From the NCBI GenBank assembly GCA_016584305.1, contig JACEEZ010020495.1:443394-507393 (forward strand): a DNA stretch of 64,000 bases, read 5' to 3'. This DNA comes from Chionoecetes opilio. Lineage: Eukaryota > Arthropoda > Malacostraca > Decapoda > Majidae. Of this stretch, positions 44,413 through 54,995 are shown piece by piece (within the stretch, counting starts at the first letter, position 1; every line of letters begins with the position of its first letter). The notes under the pieces were generated by a model. That model saw only the letters and a program-made list of their open reading frames with translations. It was not told where the DNA came from and did no database searches. The translations under genes and the position numbers were made by a program.

Positions 44413-45436
44413 CAGGAGAACCTCATTTAACCGGCATTTAAAACAACGGCAGCCTCAAAACAACGGCACTAATCGACCCAGGCATTAATTAGGTATAATT
44501 ATTTCAAAAACTGAGAAAATCGGCAGAAATTTAGTTGGGCAAGGCTGTGGTCTACACAGACTCCCTCTCCTCACTCCAACTCCTCCTCTCCCGCCATCCA
44601 CGATCCTCTACGTCCCTCGTCCACACCATCCAGAGGGCCCTTCACCTTACCAACGAGATCACCTTCCAGTGGGTTCCCTCCCACGCTGGTATCCCAGGCA
44701 ACGAGGTGGCCGATTCTGCTGCCAGGATGGCCTTAACAGATGTAAACACGACACCCTTCCCTCTGCCGCTCGCTCTCCACAGCCACACGCCTCATCTCCC
44801 GGGTCTGCCGCTCCACCTGGAATAACACACTTGGCGTGCCCTCCGCATCACCTCCATGGGCCAATACCGCAGTGACTTTCCCCCCAGCCGTGGATACGGA
44901 AAAAGTCCCGCGTCCTGGATGTCACCCTCACCCACCTCCGCCTGGGCACACGACACTCAAGCTACCTGCATCGCCTCCGTCTGTCCCCTGACCCCCTGCC
45001 CTTGGTGCATGAATTTCCCGGGGACTATTGAACACTTTCTGCGCAGTGTCCGCGCTTCCAAATCACACCGTGTAGTGCTACAGCCTCAACTCCTCGCCCT
45101 GAAACGTCACCACCTTCGACCTGCCCACCCTGCTGGCGGCGGAGGCGTTCACCCCCCCTCGGCAACACGCCGGTCATCCGCCTCACCTGTGCCTTCCTGA
45201 GGAAGACAGGTCAACTACCGCGCCTGTGATTAGCATCATAGGACATCACCAGGGCTCATAGCGTTCCCCAAGGGATCCTCGCAGCCAACAACAAACAACA
45301 AAAAACAACCTCCAGAAACCACAGTATTTATTGGGATTTTGGGCGATTCCATAAGAGTAACTCTCAAAACAACGGCAAAATGAGTTATCCGGCATGCGCT
45401 CCCCCCCGAGGGTGCCGGATAAACGAGGTCTCCTGT
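44413..45436 (+). mobile_element. AACCGGCA-word pogo-like element holding a LINE tail
   Basis: The left end CAGGAGAACCTCATTTAACC and the right end (AACGAGGTCTCCTG) are inverted with TA on both sides. Words AACCGGCA, AACAACGGCA and TTATCCGGCA repeat near both ends. Relative to the copy at 47395-47845, this copy contains an extra LINE fragment (about 44540-45315). Confidence 0.8.
44535..45315 (+). pseudogene. 5'-truncated LINE: RNase H and C-terminal zinc domain
   Basis: The frame reads VVYTDSLSSLQLLLSRHP (RNase H Asp) and ITFQWVPSHAGIPGNEVADS (the His...Asp end of RNase H), so it comes from an RNase H-bearing LINE (I/R1/Jockey group). In shifted frames follow the CPWCxxFPGTIEHFL zinc block and a FLRKTGQLPR-type end. 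The tail AACAACAAACAACAAAAAAC at about 45288-45308 looks like an A-rich LINE 3' end. The same protein tail is the source of the 152-bp minisatellite. Confidence 0.8.
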
Positions 45437-45781
45437 ATTTGTGATGGACCCGAATATTCGCATTTGCAATTGTGAATATTCTTTTGTTTTTTCAATATTC
45501 GCATTCGCCTCCCACTCGCAGTTTTTTGCGAATATGCAAAAATTTTTCCCAAATCAATAAACTTATTTTTATAAGAAAAAAAAAAAAACAAGTGAACATA
45601 ATATTACACAAGCAAACTTATAAATAAATTAATAGTTTAGCCCAGCGTTAGTTTAAAGAATGGGGTACGGAGGCGTAGTGGTAGGCTATGTCATAGTCCC
45701 TCGAACACTACAGTAAAAGCCTTATAACTCGCACTGTATAACTCGGAATTTGATATAAAATCGGCATGGCAAAAGACCAAG

Positions 45782-46470
45782 TTTTTTTTTTTTTTTTTTT
45801 TTTTAACACACACACACACACACACAACAACCTATGCCTATAGCGCGTGTAGGGAGGGGGAGCTACAGGGGTGGGATGGTAGGGCCTGAAGGCTCACTCG
45901 AGGGCTGTGATGATTGGGCCCTTGCTGTGGTGGCGCAGGCAGGATTGTTATAGTGACGCCCAGGGCCGGATCAAGATTGTGGGTGCCCTGGGGCTCAGCT
46001 TTTGTGGAGGGCCCTATATTCACACGAAAATTAAGCACTTTTGTGGGTATTTGAGGCTATTTTGGCAAAGAACTATTAATGCATAGGGTGGTATTCAGAG
46101 ATAAAGGATGAACAGAGGACGGCAATATATGTTTTGGTTTTGTAATTGCCAATGTTTTATTATTACTGCTTAAAGCTAATACCATATGGTGGGAGCCCTT
46201 TTGGTGGGGCCTGGGGCTAGAGCCCCGGTAGCCCCCCCCCCCCCTTTAAACCGGCCCTGGACTGACGCCTGTGATTAGAGGCTCATGCCCCCCCCCTGTG
46301 TCTCCCATTTACTCACAGGAAGGTAAGTTAAGGCAGGGCTGGGTGTTCTTGGCCACTCGACGGTGAAAAAGATTTCAAAGGGATTTTAGGGGTTCCCACT
46401 CGGGATCAAAAACTCGGGTTTCGAGAACGCCACCCGGTGATGCTAACCACTCTGTACCGCCTCACCTAAA
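45782..46470 (-). mobile_element. SINE copy (minus) interrupted by a hAT MITE
   Basis: Minus-strand SINE with its head at about 46470 (TGAGGCGGTA...) and its tail, AC run and T run at 45782-45835. The body is split at GTGACGCC by the insertion at 45961-46259. Confidence 0.8.
45961..46259. mobile_element. hAT-type MITE inside a SINE
   Basis: Ends CAGGGCCGG and CCGGCCCTG are inverted. The SINE sequence GTGACGCC occurs before it and, as CTGACGCC two bases after the right end, again behind it, consistent with an approximately 8-bp duplication. It has no frame. The other SINE copies read straight through this site. Confidence 0.75.
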
Positions 46471-47130
46471 CTGCTCTCAGGGTTTTTCATCTGCATATCA
46501 TGCCCACAACCTCTTTTTGGAAACATGTAAACAAAAAGTCGGCAAAAAAAATGTACTCGGCATATTGATTTTTAAACTGCATCTCTTCGCTTACATCGGC
46601 ATATCGTCAGTCGCATAAAGTCATATTTTTTTTCCTTTTTATCTTTTTTCCCGCAGGCTCAGGGTTTTTCAATTTCATTCCCTTCCTGCTGGAGAACCCC
46701 TTGGGGATGAACTGATATCTTGAAAAACAGTACGTTGATGTAATCCCAAAAAAACGTAAAATAGGTGGCAAAGTAAAGCAAAGGTCGGGAACGAGGTGTG
46801 GGTCAGCTGAGCCGTGTTTATGTCGTAAAACCCTCTTGGATACGAATTCCGTTTTTGTCGAAATTGAAAAAGGATTGGTTTCTGCTTCAAAAATACAACA
46901 AGCTTTAGTAGGAGCCGAAATAATAATCAATGCAAAACATTGCAAACAATATCACAAATTTAGTAAAAACACACATTTCAGCAATGTTATTGGATTGGGA
47001 TTCTTTAACCAAGACGGTTTGCTTGGACGACAAAAGCACGGAGCAGCCTACGCACGGTACCCGCCCTTTGCTTTAATTTGCCACCTATTTTACGTGTTTG
47101 GGATTACATCATACAGTACTGTATATCAAG

Positions 47131-47310
47131 ATGTCAGCCCCATCACGAAAGGGGTTTGTCTCCAGCAGGAAGGAATGAAATTGAAGAGCCTGAGGCACTG
47201 AGCCTGCAGGAAAAGGTGAAAGTGCTGGCAAGGATGGATGCAGGTGCGCCCCATGCGGCTTTTTGTGCTGAGTTTGATATCAAATCCAGCACAATTCTAC
47301 CCGTTCACTG
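47131..47310 (+). pseudogene. Tigger/CENP-B-type transposase first exon, copy B
   Basis: ATG opens MSAPSRKG-type sequence, shifts frame near 47175, then reads LSLQEKVKVLARMDAG and CAEFDIKSS-like helix-turn-helix sequence to the splice donor GGTAAGTGT at 47311. Downstream exons are absent; a T-run and the AACCGGCA-word element follow. Confidence 0.6.
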
Positions 47311-47359
47311 GTAAGTGTAGTTTTTATGTTTATACAGTACTGTATTATTATTATTATTA

Positions 47360-47390
<31 letters not shown>

Positions 47391-47394
47391 TATA

Positions 47395-47463
47395 CAGGAG
47401 AACCTCGTTTAACCGGCATTTAAAACAAACGGCAGCCTCAAAACAACGCACTAATCGACAAGG

Positions 47464-47514
<51 letters not shown>

Positions 47515-47845
47515 CCACAGATAAACTCGGGAACTCTCTTCCTGTTTTCTGTTTTTCCACTTTCCTATGACTTACATCTTTTAAAAAAGAAGAGTAACAA
47601 GACAACTCCGAACAAGGGGCTACCCCACTTTTTTATTTTATTCTCTGACGTCTTCTTTATAGGGACTGGCAACTAAGCGGCCTTTGTGTTACCCATTTTG
47701 TTGTGCCCTTGGCCAGTTCCTTGTGATGGGAAAAAAAAAAAAAGTTTTGGGGAATTCCATAAGAGTAACTCTCAAAAACAACGGAAAAAAAAATGAGTTA
47801 TCCGGCATGCGCTCCCCCGAGGGTGCCGGTAACGAGGTTCTCCTG
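47395..47845 (+). mobile_element. AACCGGCA-word pogo-like element, short copy
   Basis: The left end CAGGAGAACCTCGTTTAACC and right end AACGAGGTTCTCCTG are inverted with TA flanks. A T-run of about 50 (47465-47513) and non-coding sequence lie between. The matching stretch in the second tandem copy (53565-53949) starts immediately after the N. Confidence 0.75.
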
Positions 47846-47849
47846 TATA

Positions 47850-48894
47850 CACAGCGCGCCAAAGTATTGTTTCGCTACATCATAACACAGCTTCCATACG
47901 GGAATTCAGAAAATGTATCTATGGCAGCCTACTGACTTCCGAGAGAGATATCTTACATAGGCAGCTTGTTTAAGGCACCGGGCCCAGTCCATCAAAAACG
48001 TTGAGGAATGTTCAGATGCCATTTGTCAATTATAGACGAAGCATTTAAAAAAAGTATCGCCTTCCCTTTCCCCGCGAGTAATTTGAACAGACACGTTTTG
48101 GTATAAACTATCATTATTTTCATAATGGGGTGGAAAAGAAAGACCTAAAAAAGGAGCAATTAAATTTATTGTATCCCTACACAAGGCATAGAAAGCTAGT
48201 GGAAAAAATATCAAGGATTGTGGATGTTACGAGGAGATGTGTGCATAAGTGGGTGGAGAGTTTCACGGTGGGTTGGCGGTGTCGCGGCAGCCGCGACACC
48301 GTAACAGTATAAGTGGCAGGGCGAGGATGTAAAAACATCAGCAAGCACCCTAAATGTCATGAAACGTCAAGTGGATGCCAATCCTCAAATAAGAGCAAGA
48401 AAAATATTGCGATATGACTTTTACATCCTCGCCTGGCCACTTATACTGTTACGGTGTCGCGGCTGCCGCGACACCGCCAACCCACGTGAAATTTCTCCAC
48501 CCACTAATGCACACATCTCCTCGTAAATCCAAAATCCTTGATATTTCTTCCATGGCCTCTATGCCTTGTGTAGAGATAAAAATAACTTTAAATTGCTCCT
48601 TTTTTAGGTCTTTCTTGCCACCCATTATGAAAATAATGATAGTTATCCCAATACGCGTCTGTTCAAATTAGTCGCGGGAAGGAAGGCGATACTTTTTAAA
48701 TGCTTCGTCTATAATTGACAAGTGGCATCTGAACATTCCTCAACGGTCTTGATGGACTGTCTGTGCCTTAAACAAGCTTGCCATATGTAAGATATCTCTC
48801 CGGAAGTCAGTAGGCTGCCATAGAGTACATTTCTGAATTCCCATATGGAAGCGCTGTGTTATGATGTCGCGAACAATACTTTGGCCCCCCTGTG
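47850..48894. mobile_element. Tc1-like foldback element, copy 1
   Basis: Ends CACAGCGCGCCAAAG and, inverted, CTTTGG...CTGTG abut TA on the left. The arms are inverted over about 450 bases. Each arm carries the start of a Tc1/IS630-type transposase: on the minus arm (from 48627) MGGKKDLKKEQ and EEISRI with a RRxxHKW-type helix in shifted frame; on the plus arm the same plus a second helix trace (NVMKRQVDANPQIRARKI, 48356-48405). A perfect 23-base hairpin GGTGTCGCGGC/GCCGCGACACC lies within each arm (48278-48300, 48454-48476). Confidence 0.75.
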
Positions 48895-49156
48895 TTACAC
48901 AACCATATCAGCGGAGGACATTGGCATAACTTGGCACATTGAATAACTCGGCAAGGGCCAGAGCCCTATCGTGCCGAGTTATAAGGCTTTACTGTACCTC
49001 CATCCTCCAACAGAGTGGCAGCCGCTACTCTCAAGGTCATGTTATGAACTCAACTCATTGCCTCCTGCAGTAAGCATACATGCGCTCTTCTCTGTTACCA
49101 CGAGCACAATAAAACTTTCTTTTGAAAAAACAGTATTGCAGCAGCGTTACTGCGTA

Positions 49157-49330
49157 ATGGCGTCCAGTCACACCAGTGTAGGGTTTTGGGATTACGTATT
49201 TCAAGATTATCCGAATGACATTGCGTAGTGTAAACTTTGCAAAATAATTATTCATTTTAAGAATATTATCATGTAAGTACTCGTGTAAGAATGGGTCATC
49301 GTCCCGCAACCTGAAAAAATTGGGGAATTG
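49157..49330 (+). pseudogene. hAT transposase N-terminus (BED-type finger), copy 1
   Basis: MASSHTSV..WDYVFQDYPN is followed, past a stop, by a CKLC pair and a KIIIHF stretch. The pattern S.VWDYF...CKLC is the start of the BED zinc finger of many hAT transposases. The copy is broken by a stop at 49226 and indels. The second copy lies at 55226. Confidence 0.5.
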
Positions 49331-50074
49331 AATGGAATTTACTTTTACCCTAATAACACTTAAAGTCGCCAGGACAACGTTTCTTTTTTATTCGCAGACT
49401 TCTGGGGGCGTTAATACTTACATTTATACATTCATGATTTCTGGAAAGTTAGAAAAAAGGCTTCTCGGAGAGTCTGTGTCATAGTGTTTTTTCATATGGT
49501 CATGTTTACCTCCTTTACCTGTGTTTTATGGGCATAAAGAACAAATTATAAAATAAAACAGAGTGGGCGCCGTTGGTAACGGGCTACACAAAGGTCGCCA
49601 CCCTAGTGTCTAGTTTGTGTCCTCCCGCCGTCGTCGTTCACCCGAAAAAAAACGAGTAGGGAAATTTGAAACCGTATATACTTGCAGATACAAAGCATAA
49701 AACTATGCTGAAACAGGGTAGTTTATACAGTCATGATAAAAATACTGTGTATCATCTTCAGTGGGCACATACAAATCAGTAGTGATGCATAATTCGTAAT
49801 ATATGGGGGCCTGGCGACATTAGTGCAAAGGGGGCGAACTATACTGTTATCTACGGTAGACATTATATTTTTATGGCTGAACTCTTACAATACATGCAAA
49901 AATTTTTCAGTTACCCGTATTTATTTAAAAAAATAGTGTATTACTTGAAAATTTTTGTAATATTCGCAATTTGCATTCGCATTCGCGAATATTAAAACCA
50001 AATATTCGCATTCGCCCTTCGCGAATAACGGAAAATAGACATTCGGTCCATCACTAATATATAATGTATATATA

Positions 50075-50807
50075 CAGTAAAAAACCCCGATATAATGGAC
50101 TAAAGGGGGGGAGGAGTGGTTCCGTTAAAGCCGATTCTCCATTATAGCGAGGGATTTTCCCAAGGGGGGAAAATATATGAAAAAAACGGAAAAATTGTTT
50201 AAATAAATGAGAAATAATCACAAACACAACCCAGACTGTGTAGCTATTGTGGGAGGTAAACAGTGACTGGCACTACATGCTGAATTTGGTCCGCTCCTAC
50301 GTGAAATAAAATGAGAAATAATAAAAAACACAACCAGACCGTGTGGCTAGTCAAGCTCAAGCTCTAGTGAAAAGTAAGCAAATTACTACGAGCCAGATTC
50401 AGCTGTGCCTTCCAAGGGGTATTGCTATATCATGACTAATGCTAATTATTATATATATATATGTTTGTGAAGTGCAGTTCTATACACGTGTCACTATTTA
50501 GGTCAGTGTAGCACTGCGTGTAAACCCTTTGATAAAGGGTGATTTTTGGGTGTTGAGGTGACAAAGGGGGACGTAGCAGCGGCCACGCCATAAACATAAT
50601 AGTCACTATTTTTAAACAATACACACCCCCCTACGTGTACCCCTAAATCACTAGCAACACAGGCTCCTTCCCTTTTAAAAAATTATATCTTTATATGTGA
50701 TACATCAAAAAATCCTTAAAAAACCCCAAGCATTCCAAAGTAAAATAAGAAAATAATACAATTATGTTGAGTTGAAAATTCGAGCGACGATAAGGGAGTC
50801 TAATATG

Positions 50808-50812
<5 letters not shown>
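50075..50812 (+). mobile_element. Tigger-like ATAATGGAC-word element, 5' part, copy 1
   Basis: It starts CAGTAAAAACCCCGATATAA after TATATA and contains the block also seen at 1-700. It breaks off at an A-run near 50811 before reaching its right end. It is noisy compared with copy 2. Confidence 0.7.
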
Positions 50813-50857
<45 letters not shown>

Positions 50858-50897
50858 AAAAAAAAAAAATAAAAAAAAACTTGTATATACATATATA

Positions 50898-51843
50898 CCG
50901 TAAGTGGGGCGTACAAGTCGACTCTTTTAGCCTGAAAAAATCTCTCCAAAACTAGGGCTCGACTTATTTTCGGCTAGGATAAAATGCGAAACTTTACCAC
51001 CGAGTGGCAAACAAGTGGATCAGCACTACTAACAATCGCTGTAAACCACTTACCCTAACTCCAGCAGGTTACCACAAATATTTCCAACTAAAATTGTGTT
51101 CGTTCGGTGAACTCATTTACTATATTCAACACACAAATTAATATATAAATAATAATATAATAATAAATATTCAGTTTATATCAACACAAAACCATAGGCT
51201 GTTTCCAACAGCTGATACACAGATTGTAAACACTGACCAGAACGCCATTGAACCCGAGCACCAACTGGAGAAGACGTTTTGCGGCAGTTCCACCCAATGT
51301 GTTGTCAGGTTGGCGTGTGGATAACGTGTGGGTATTGAATGGATGCCGCTAAGAGCATGAAGCCTCCGGTGGTTTAGTAAGCCTTGTTGGCCTGTTCAGT
51401 GTATAAGGGTCATTAAGCTGAGTGTCGGCAGTGTAACGGACCCATAGTTTCACAGTTGGCCGTGTGGGGTTGGTGGGGCCACGGGTTGTTTTTTCTTCAC
51501 ATATGCAAATGGGGGAGGGCACCGGTAAGTCCAATCCAGTCATAGTACTATGTTTTACTATAATATACAGTATGTAGCAGTACTATCAGGGGACTATGAT
51601 GTTTTTCTAGTGAAAACAAGAGGCAAACCTATAGTAAAGATTCATATCTTCATATAAGTGGTGGGGTGTGCGTTTTCGCGACAGGTTACCGTATACTGTA
51701 CCGTAGCCTATCCACATTTAAGCTTTGGCTTGCTCGTATTTTTAGGGCCGACTTATACGGCAAGTATAGGCCGAGCCCGTAATCTTGAGCTAATAATCTT
51801 GAGGTCGACTTATATGCCTGGTCGACTTGTATGCCGCAATTTA

Positions 51844-51846
<3 letters not shown>
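50898..51846. mobile_element. GTCGACTT-word TA-type element, copy 1
   Basis: Ends CCGTAAGTGGGGCGTACAAG and CTTGTATGCCGCAATTTACTG are imperfect inverted repeats flanked by TA. Words AAGTCGAC, GTCGACTTAT and TCGACTTAT recur near both ends. There is no frame in the 949-bp element. Confidence 0.75.
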
Positions 51847-51890
<44 letters not shown>

Positions 51891-51893
<3 letters not shown>

Positions 51894-52110
51894 TACCCTC
51901 CAGAGTTTCGCGCTTGCTTTATTCACAAGGCATATCGCTAAACTCGAGGATCGCGAAACTCGGGTATTGAAAACCCTGTAAAAATGCTTATGCATTATAT
52001 AAAAATGCGCAAACACTCCGGTGCGAGGCGTAGTACCATATTTTACGGCTTATAAGACTCACGTTTTCCCCAAAAAAAGCCCTGAAAAAACTAATGGTCT
52101 TCCAAGACTA
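51891..52110. mobile_element. Fragments of TTTCGCG-word and GCTTATAAGACTC-word termini
   Basis: CAGTACCCTCCAGAGTTTCG follows a TA run, with ATCGCGAAACTCGG repeated within 70 bases; a related cluster lies at 63785-63825. At 52036 CCATATTTTACGGCTTATAAG begins another TA-type end. Partners for both are missing. Confidence 0.5.
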
Positions 52111-52280
52111 ATGTTGTAGTACTTCCTCAGTACTCGGTACAGTAAAAGCCTTATAACTCGGCACGATAGGGGCTCTGGCCCTTGCCGAGTTATTCAATGT
52201 GCGAGTTATGCAATGTCCTCTAATATGGGTAAAAAAAAAAAGTAAATACAGTACTGTAAAAGCATACAAACTACACTTAC

Positions 52281-52449
52281 CAGTGAACGGGTAGAATGTG
52301 CTGGATTTGATATCAAACTCAGCACAAATAGCACGCATGGACGTACCTGCATCCATCCTTGCCAGCACTTTTACCTTTTCCTGCAGGCTCAGGCTCTTCA
52401 ATTTCATTCCCTGCCTGCTGGAGACACTCTTGCATGATGGAGCTGACAT
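52281..52449 (-). pseudogene. Tigger/CENP-B-type transposase first exon, copy C
   Basis: MSAPSCKSVSSRQGMKLKSL then SLQEKVKVLARMDAGTSMRA and the ICAEFDIKSSTFYPF helix run without interruption to the donor GGTAAGTGT (minus strand, about 52280). This is the cleanest copy of the N-terminal DNA-binding helix-turn-helix. No downstream exon exists in the element. Confidence 0.65.
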
Positions 52450-53121
52450 CTTGATATACAGCACTGTATGATGTAATCCCAAAACACGTAAAATAGGTGG
52501 CAAAGTAAAGCAAAGGTCAGGAACCAGCACGTAGGCTGAGCCGTGTTTTTGTCGTCCAAGCACCCGTCCAAGCGATTATGAATCTCAATCCAATATCACT
52601 TGCTGAAATGTGTGTTATACTACTTTGTGATATTGTTTGCAATGTTATTATCTCGGCTCCTACCAAGCTTGTTGTGTTTTTGAAGCAGAAACCAATCCTT
52701 TTTCAATTTCGACAAAAAACGAAATTCGTATCCAAGACGGTGCTTGGACGACATAAACACGGCTCAGCAGCTGACAGCCTACACGCTGGCTCCCGACCTT
52801 TGCTTTACTTTGCCACCTATTTACGTGTTTTGGGATTACATCATACAGTACTGTATTTCAAGATGTCAGCTCCATAATGCAAGGCTGTCTCCAGCAGGAA
52901 GGGAATGAAATTGAAGAGCCTGAGCCTGCAGGAAAGGGTCAAAAGGACAAAAACACGACTTTATGCAACTGAGGATATGCCGAGTGTAAGCAAAGAGATG
53001 CAGTTATAACATCAATATGCCGAGATATATTATTTTTTGCCGACTTTCTGTTTACATACATGTTCACACAAGAGGTTGTAAGGCATGATATGCCGAGTGA
53101 AAAACCAAGAGATGCAGTTTA

Positions 53122-53487
53122 GGGAGGCGGTAGCAGAGTGGTTAGCGTCACCGAGTGGCGTTCTCGAAGACCCAAGTTCGATCCCGAGTGAGACCCATAA
53201 ATCCGTTTGAAATCTATCTGCACCGTCGAGTGGCCTAAGAACACCCACATGCCCTGTCCATTAACTCTACCTTCGACTGCGAGTGCATGGGAGGACACAG
53301 GGGGGCGGCATGAGCCTCTAATTACAGGCGTCACTATAAGAATCCTGCCTGCGCCACCATGGGCGAGGGCCAACCATCACAGCCCTCGAGTGAGCCTCCA
53401 GGCCTACCATCCCACCCCTGGAGCTCACTGCCTATACGCGCTATAGGCATAGATGTGTGTGTGTGTGTGTAAAAAAAAAAAAAAAAA
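53122..53487 (+). mobile_element. SINE, full length, with GT-repeat tail
   Basis: Head GGGAGGCGGTAGCAGAGTGG, A box, B box (AAGTTCGATCC), body, GCGCTATAGGCATAGATG tail, GT repeat and poly(A). It is preceded by GCAGTTTA as in the other Tigger-like foldback copies. Confidence 0.9.
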
Positions 53488-53563
53488 TTTTTTTTAAAAA
53501 ACCTGTCTTTGCCTTGCCGAGTTATATCAAATGCCGAGTTATACAGTGGCGAGTTTGGGGTTT

Positions 53564-53564
53564 N
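53564..53564. other. Single undetermined base (N) at the tandem junction
   Basis: The only N in the window. Just before it the right terminus of the Tigger-like element decays (GAGTTTGGGGTTT), and just after it the AACCGGCA-word element begins mid-terminus. This suggests an assembly join. Confidence 0.95.
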
Positions 53565-53619
53565 CGTTTAACCGGCTTTTAAAAACACGGCAGCCTCAAA
53601 AAAAGGGCACTAATCGCCC

Positions 53620-53658
<39 letters not shown>

Positions 53659-53952
53659 CCAAGAAAACCTTGAACCCCGGGGGGTTTTTCCCCCCATGAA
53701 AAACTTTAAAAAGAAAGTAACAAACAACCCCAAACTAATTGGCTCCCCCACTTTTTTTTTATTCCGACGCCCAAGGGGACGGAAACAAGCGGCCTTTGTT
53801 TTACCCTTTTTGTTGTCCCCTTTTGGGCCTTTTTCCTTGTGATGGAAAAAAAAAAAGATTTTGGGGTTCCTAAGAGTAACTCCAAAACAACGGAAAATGA
53901 GTTATCCGCTGCGCCCCCCCCGAGGGTCCCGGGAAAAACGGGTTCTCCTGTA

Positions 53953-54962
53953 TCCGCGCGCCAAAGTATTGTTCCTACAAATAACACAGCCTTCCATAGG
54001 GAAAATTCGAAAATTACTCTATGGCAGCCTACTGATTTTCCGAGAGGATATCTTACTATGGCATTTTTTTAAGGCACGGGCAGTCCATCAAGACCGTTGA
54101 GGAATGTTCAGATCCCACTTGTCATTATAGACAAGCTTTTAAAAAAATATCGCCTTCCTTCCCGGGCGAAAAATTTAAAAGACACGTATTGGTATAACTT
54201 CATTATTTTCATAATGGGGGGCAAAAAAACCCTAAAAAGGAGAAAATTAAATTATTGACCCCTAAAAAGGGCAAGAAGCTAGTGAAGAAATATAAAGGTT
54301 GTGGTGTTACGAGGAATGTTGCAAAGTGGGTGGGAGTTTCACGGTGGTTGGGGGTTCGGGGCACCGCGACCCCGTAACAGTATAATGGCCAGGGCAGGTG
54401 TAAAAACCCGCAGCACCCTAAAAGTCATGAAAAGTCAGTGGATCCAAACCTCAAATAAACGAAAAAAATTGCGATATGATTTTCATCCTCGCCCTGGCCA
54501 TTAATGTTACGGGGTCCCCGGCTGCCCCACACCGCCCAACCCCCCGTGAAAACCCCCACCCACAATGCACACATCTCCTCGTAAAAATCACAATCCTTGA
54601 TATTTCTTCCCTGGCCTTTTTTTTTTTTTTTTCCCTTTTGTGAGATCAATAACTTTAATTTGCTCCTTTGTTAGGTCTTTCTTGCCACCCATTATGAAAA
54701 TAATGATAGTTATACCAATACGCGTCTGTTCAAATTAGTCGCGGGAAGGAAGGCGATACTTTTTTAAATGCTTCGTCTATAATTGACAAGTGGCATCTGA
54801 ACATTCCTCAACGGTCTTGATGGACTGTCTGTGCCTTAAACAAGCTGCCATATGTAAGATATCTCTCTCGGAAGTCAGTAGGCTGCCATAGAGTACATTT
54901 TCTGAATTCCCATATGGAAGCGCTGTGTTATGATGTCGCGAACAATACTTTGGCGCGCTGTG
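53953..54962. mobile_element. Tc1-like foldback element, copy 2
   Basis: It matches 47850-48894, with the right end GGCGCGCTGTG followed by TA preserved. The minus arm reads the MGGKKDLTKEQIK-type start near 54692. The left arm is heavily degraded, probably by sequencing error. Confidence 0.75.
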
Positions 54963-54995
54963 TATACACAACCATATCAGCGGAGGACATTGCAT

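Larger units (their letters stand above)
45711..48995. mobile_element. Tigger-like foldback with SINE, copy B, itself opened by other elements
   Basis: Ends CAGTAAAAGCCTTATAACTC and TTATAAGGCTTTACTG are inverted with TA on both sides. Inside are SINE copy (45782-46470, minus, holding a hAT MITE), the truncated exon arm (about 46640-46730), the full exon arm (47131-47310), then a pogo-like element (47395-47845) and a Tc1-like foldback (47850-48894). The region is noisy, with inflated homopolymers. Confidence 0.75.
45440..50056 (+). mobile_element. hAT element with BED finger start, opened by nested insertions
   Basis: The left end TTGTGATGGACCCGAATATTC and the right end CATTCGGTCCATCACTA are inverted repeats. 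ATTCGC/GCGAAT words cluster at both ends. The coding trace at 49157 begins a BED-type finger. The Tigger-like foldback copy B (45711-48995) interrupts it. The right half recurs at about 54996-56114 in the duplicated segment. The target duplication is unclear because the flanks are TA-rich. Confidence 0.7.
47406..53563 (+). repeat. Tandem segment, copy 1 (about 6.1 kb)
   Basis: From CGTTTAACCGGC to GTTATACAGTGGCGAGTT this segment recurs in order at 53565-59585. Stretches such as 50900-53500 and 56930-59560 are almost identical. The first 3.5 kb of this copy has extra bases in homopolymers compared with copy 2. It contains the pogo-like, Tc1-like, hAT, Tigger-like and GTCGACTT-word elements and a SINE. 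Confidence 0.9.
52140..53563. mobile_element. Tigger-like foldback with SINE, copy C (ends at the N)
   Basis: It starts CAGTAAAAGCCTTATAACTC after TA. The full exon arm is on the minus strand (52449-52281), the truncated exon arm on the plus (52862-52935), and the SINE follows on the plus strand (53122-53487). This is the mirror orientation of copies A and B with the same internal junctions. The right terminus is cut where the sequence meets the N at 53564. Confidence 0.8.
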
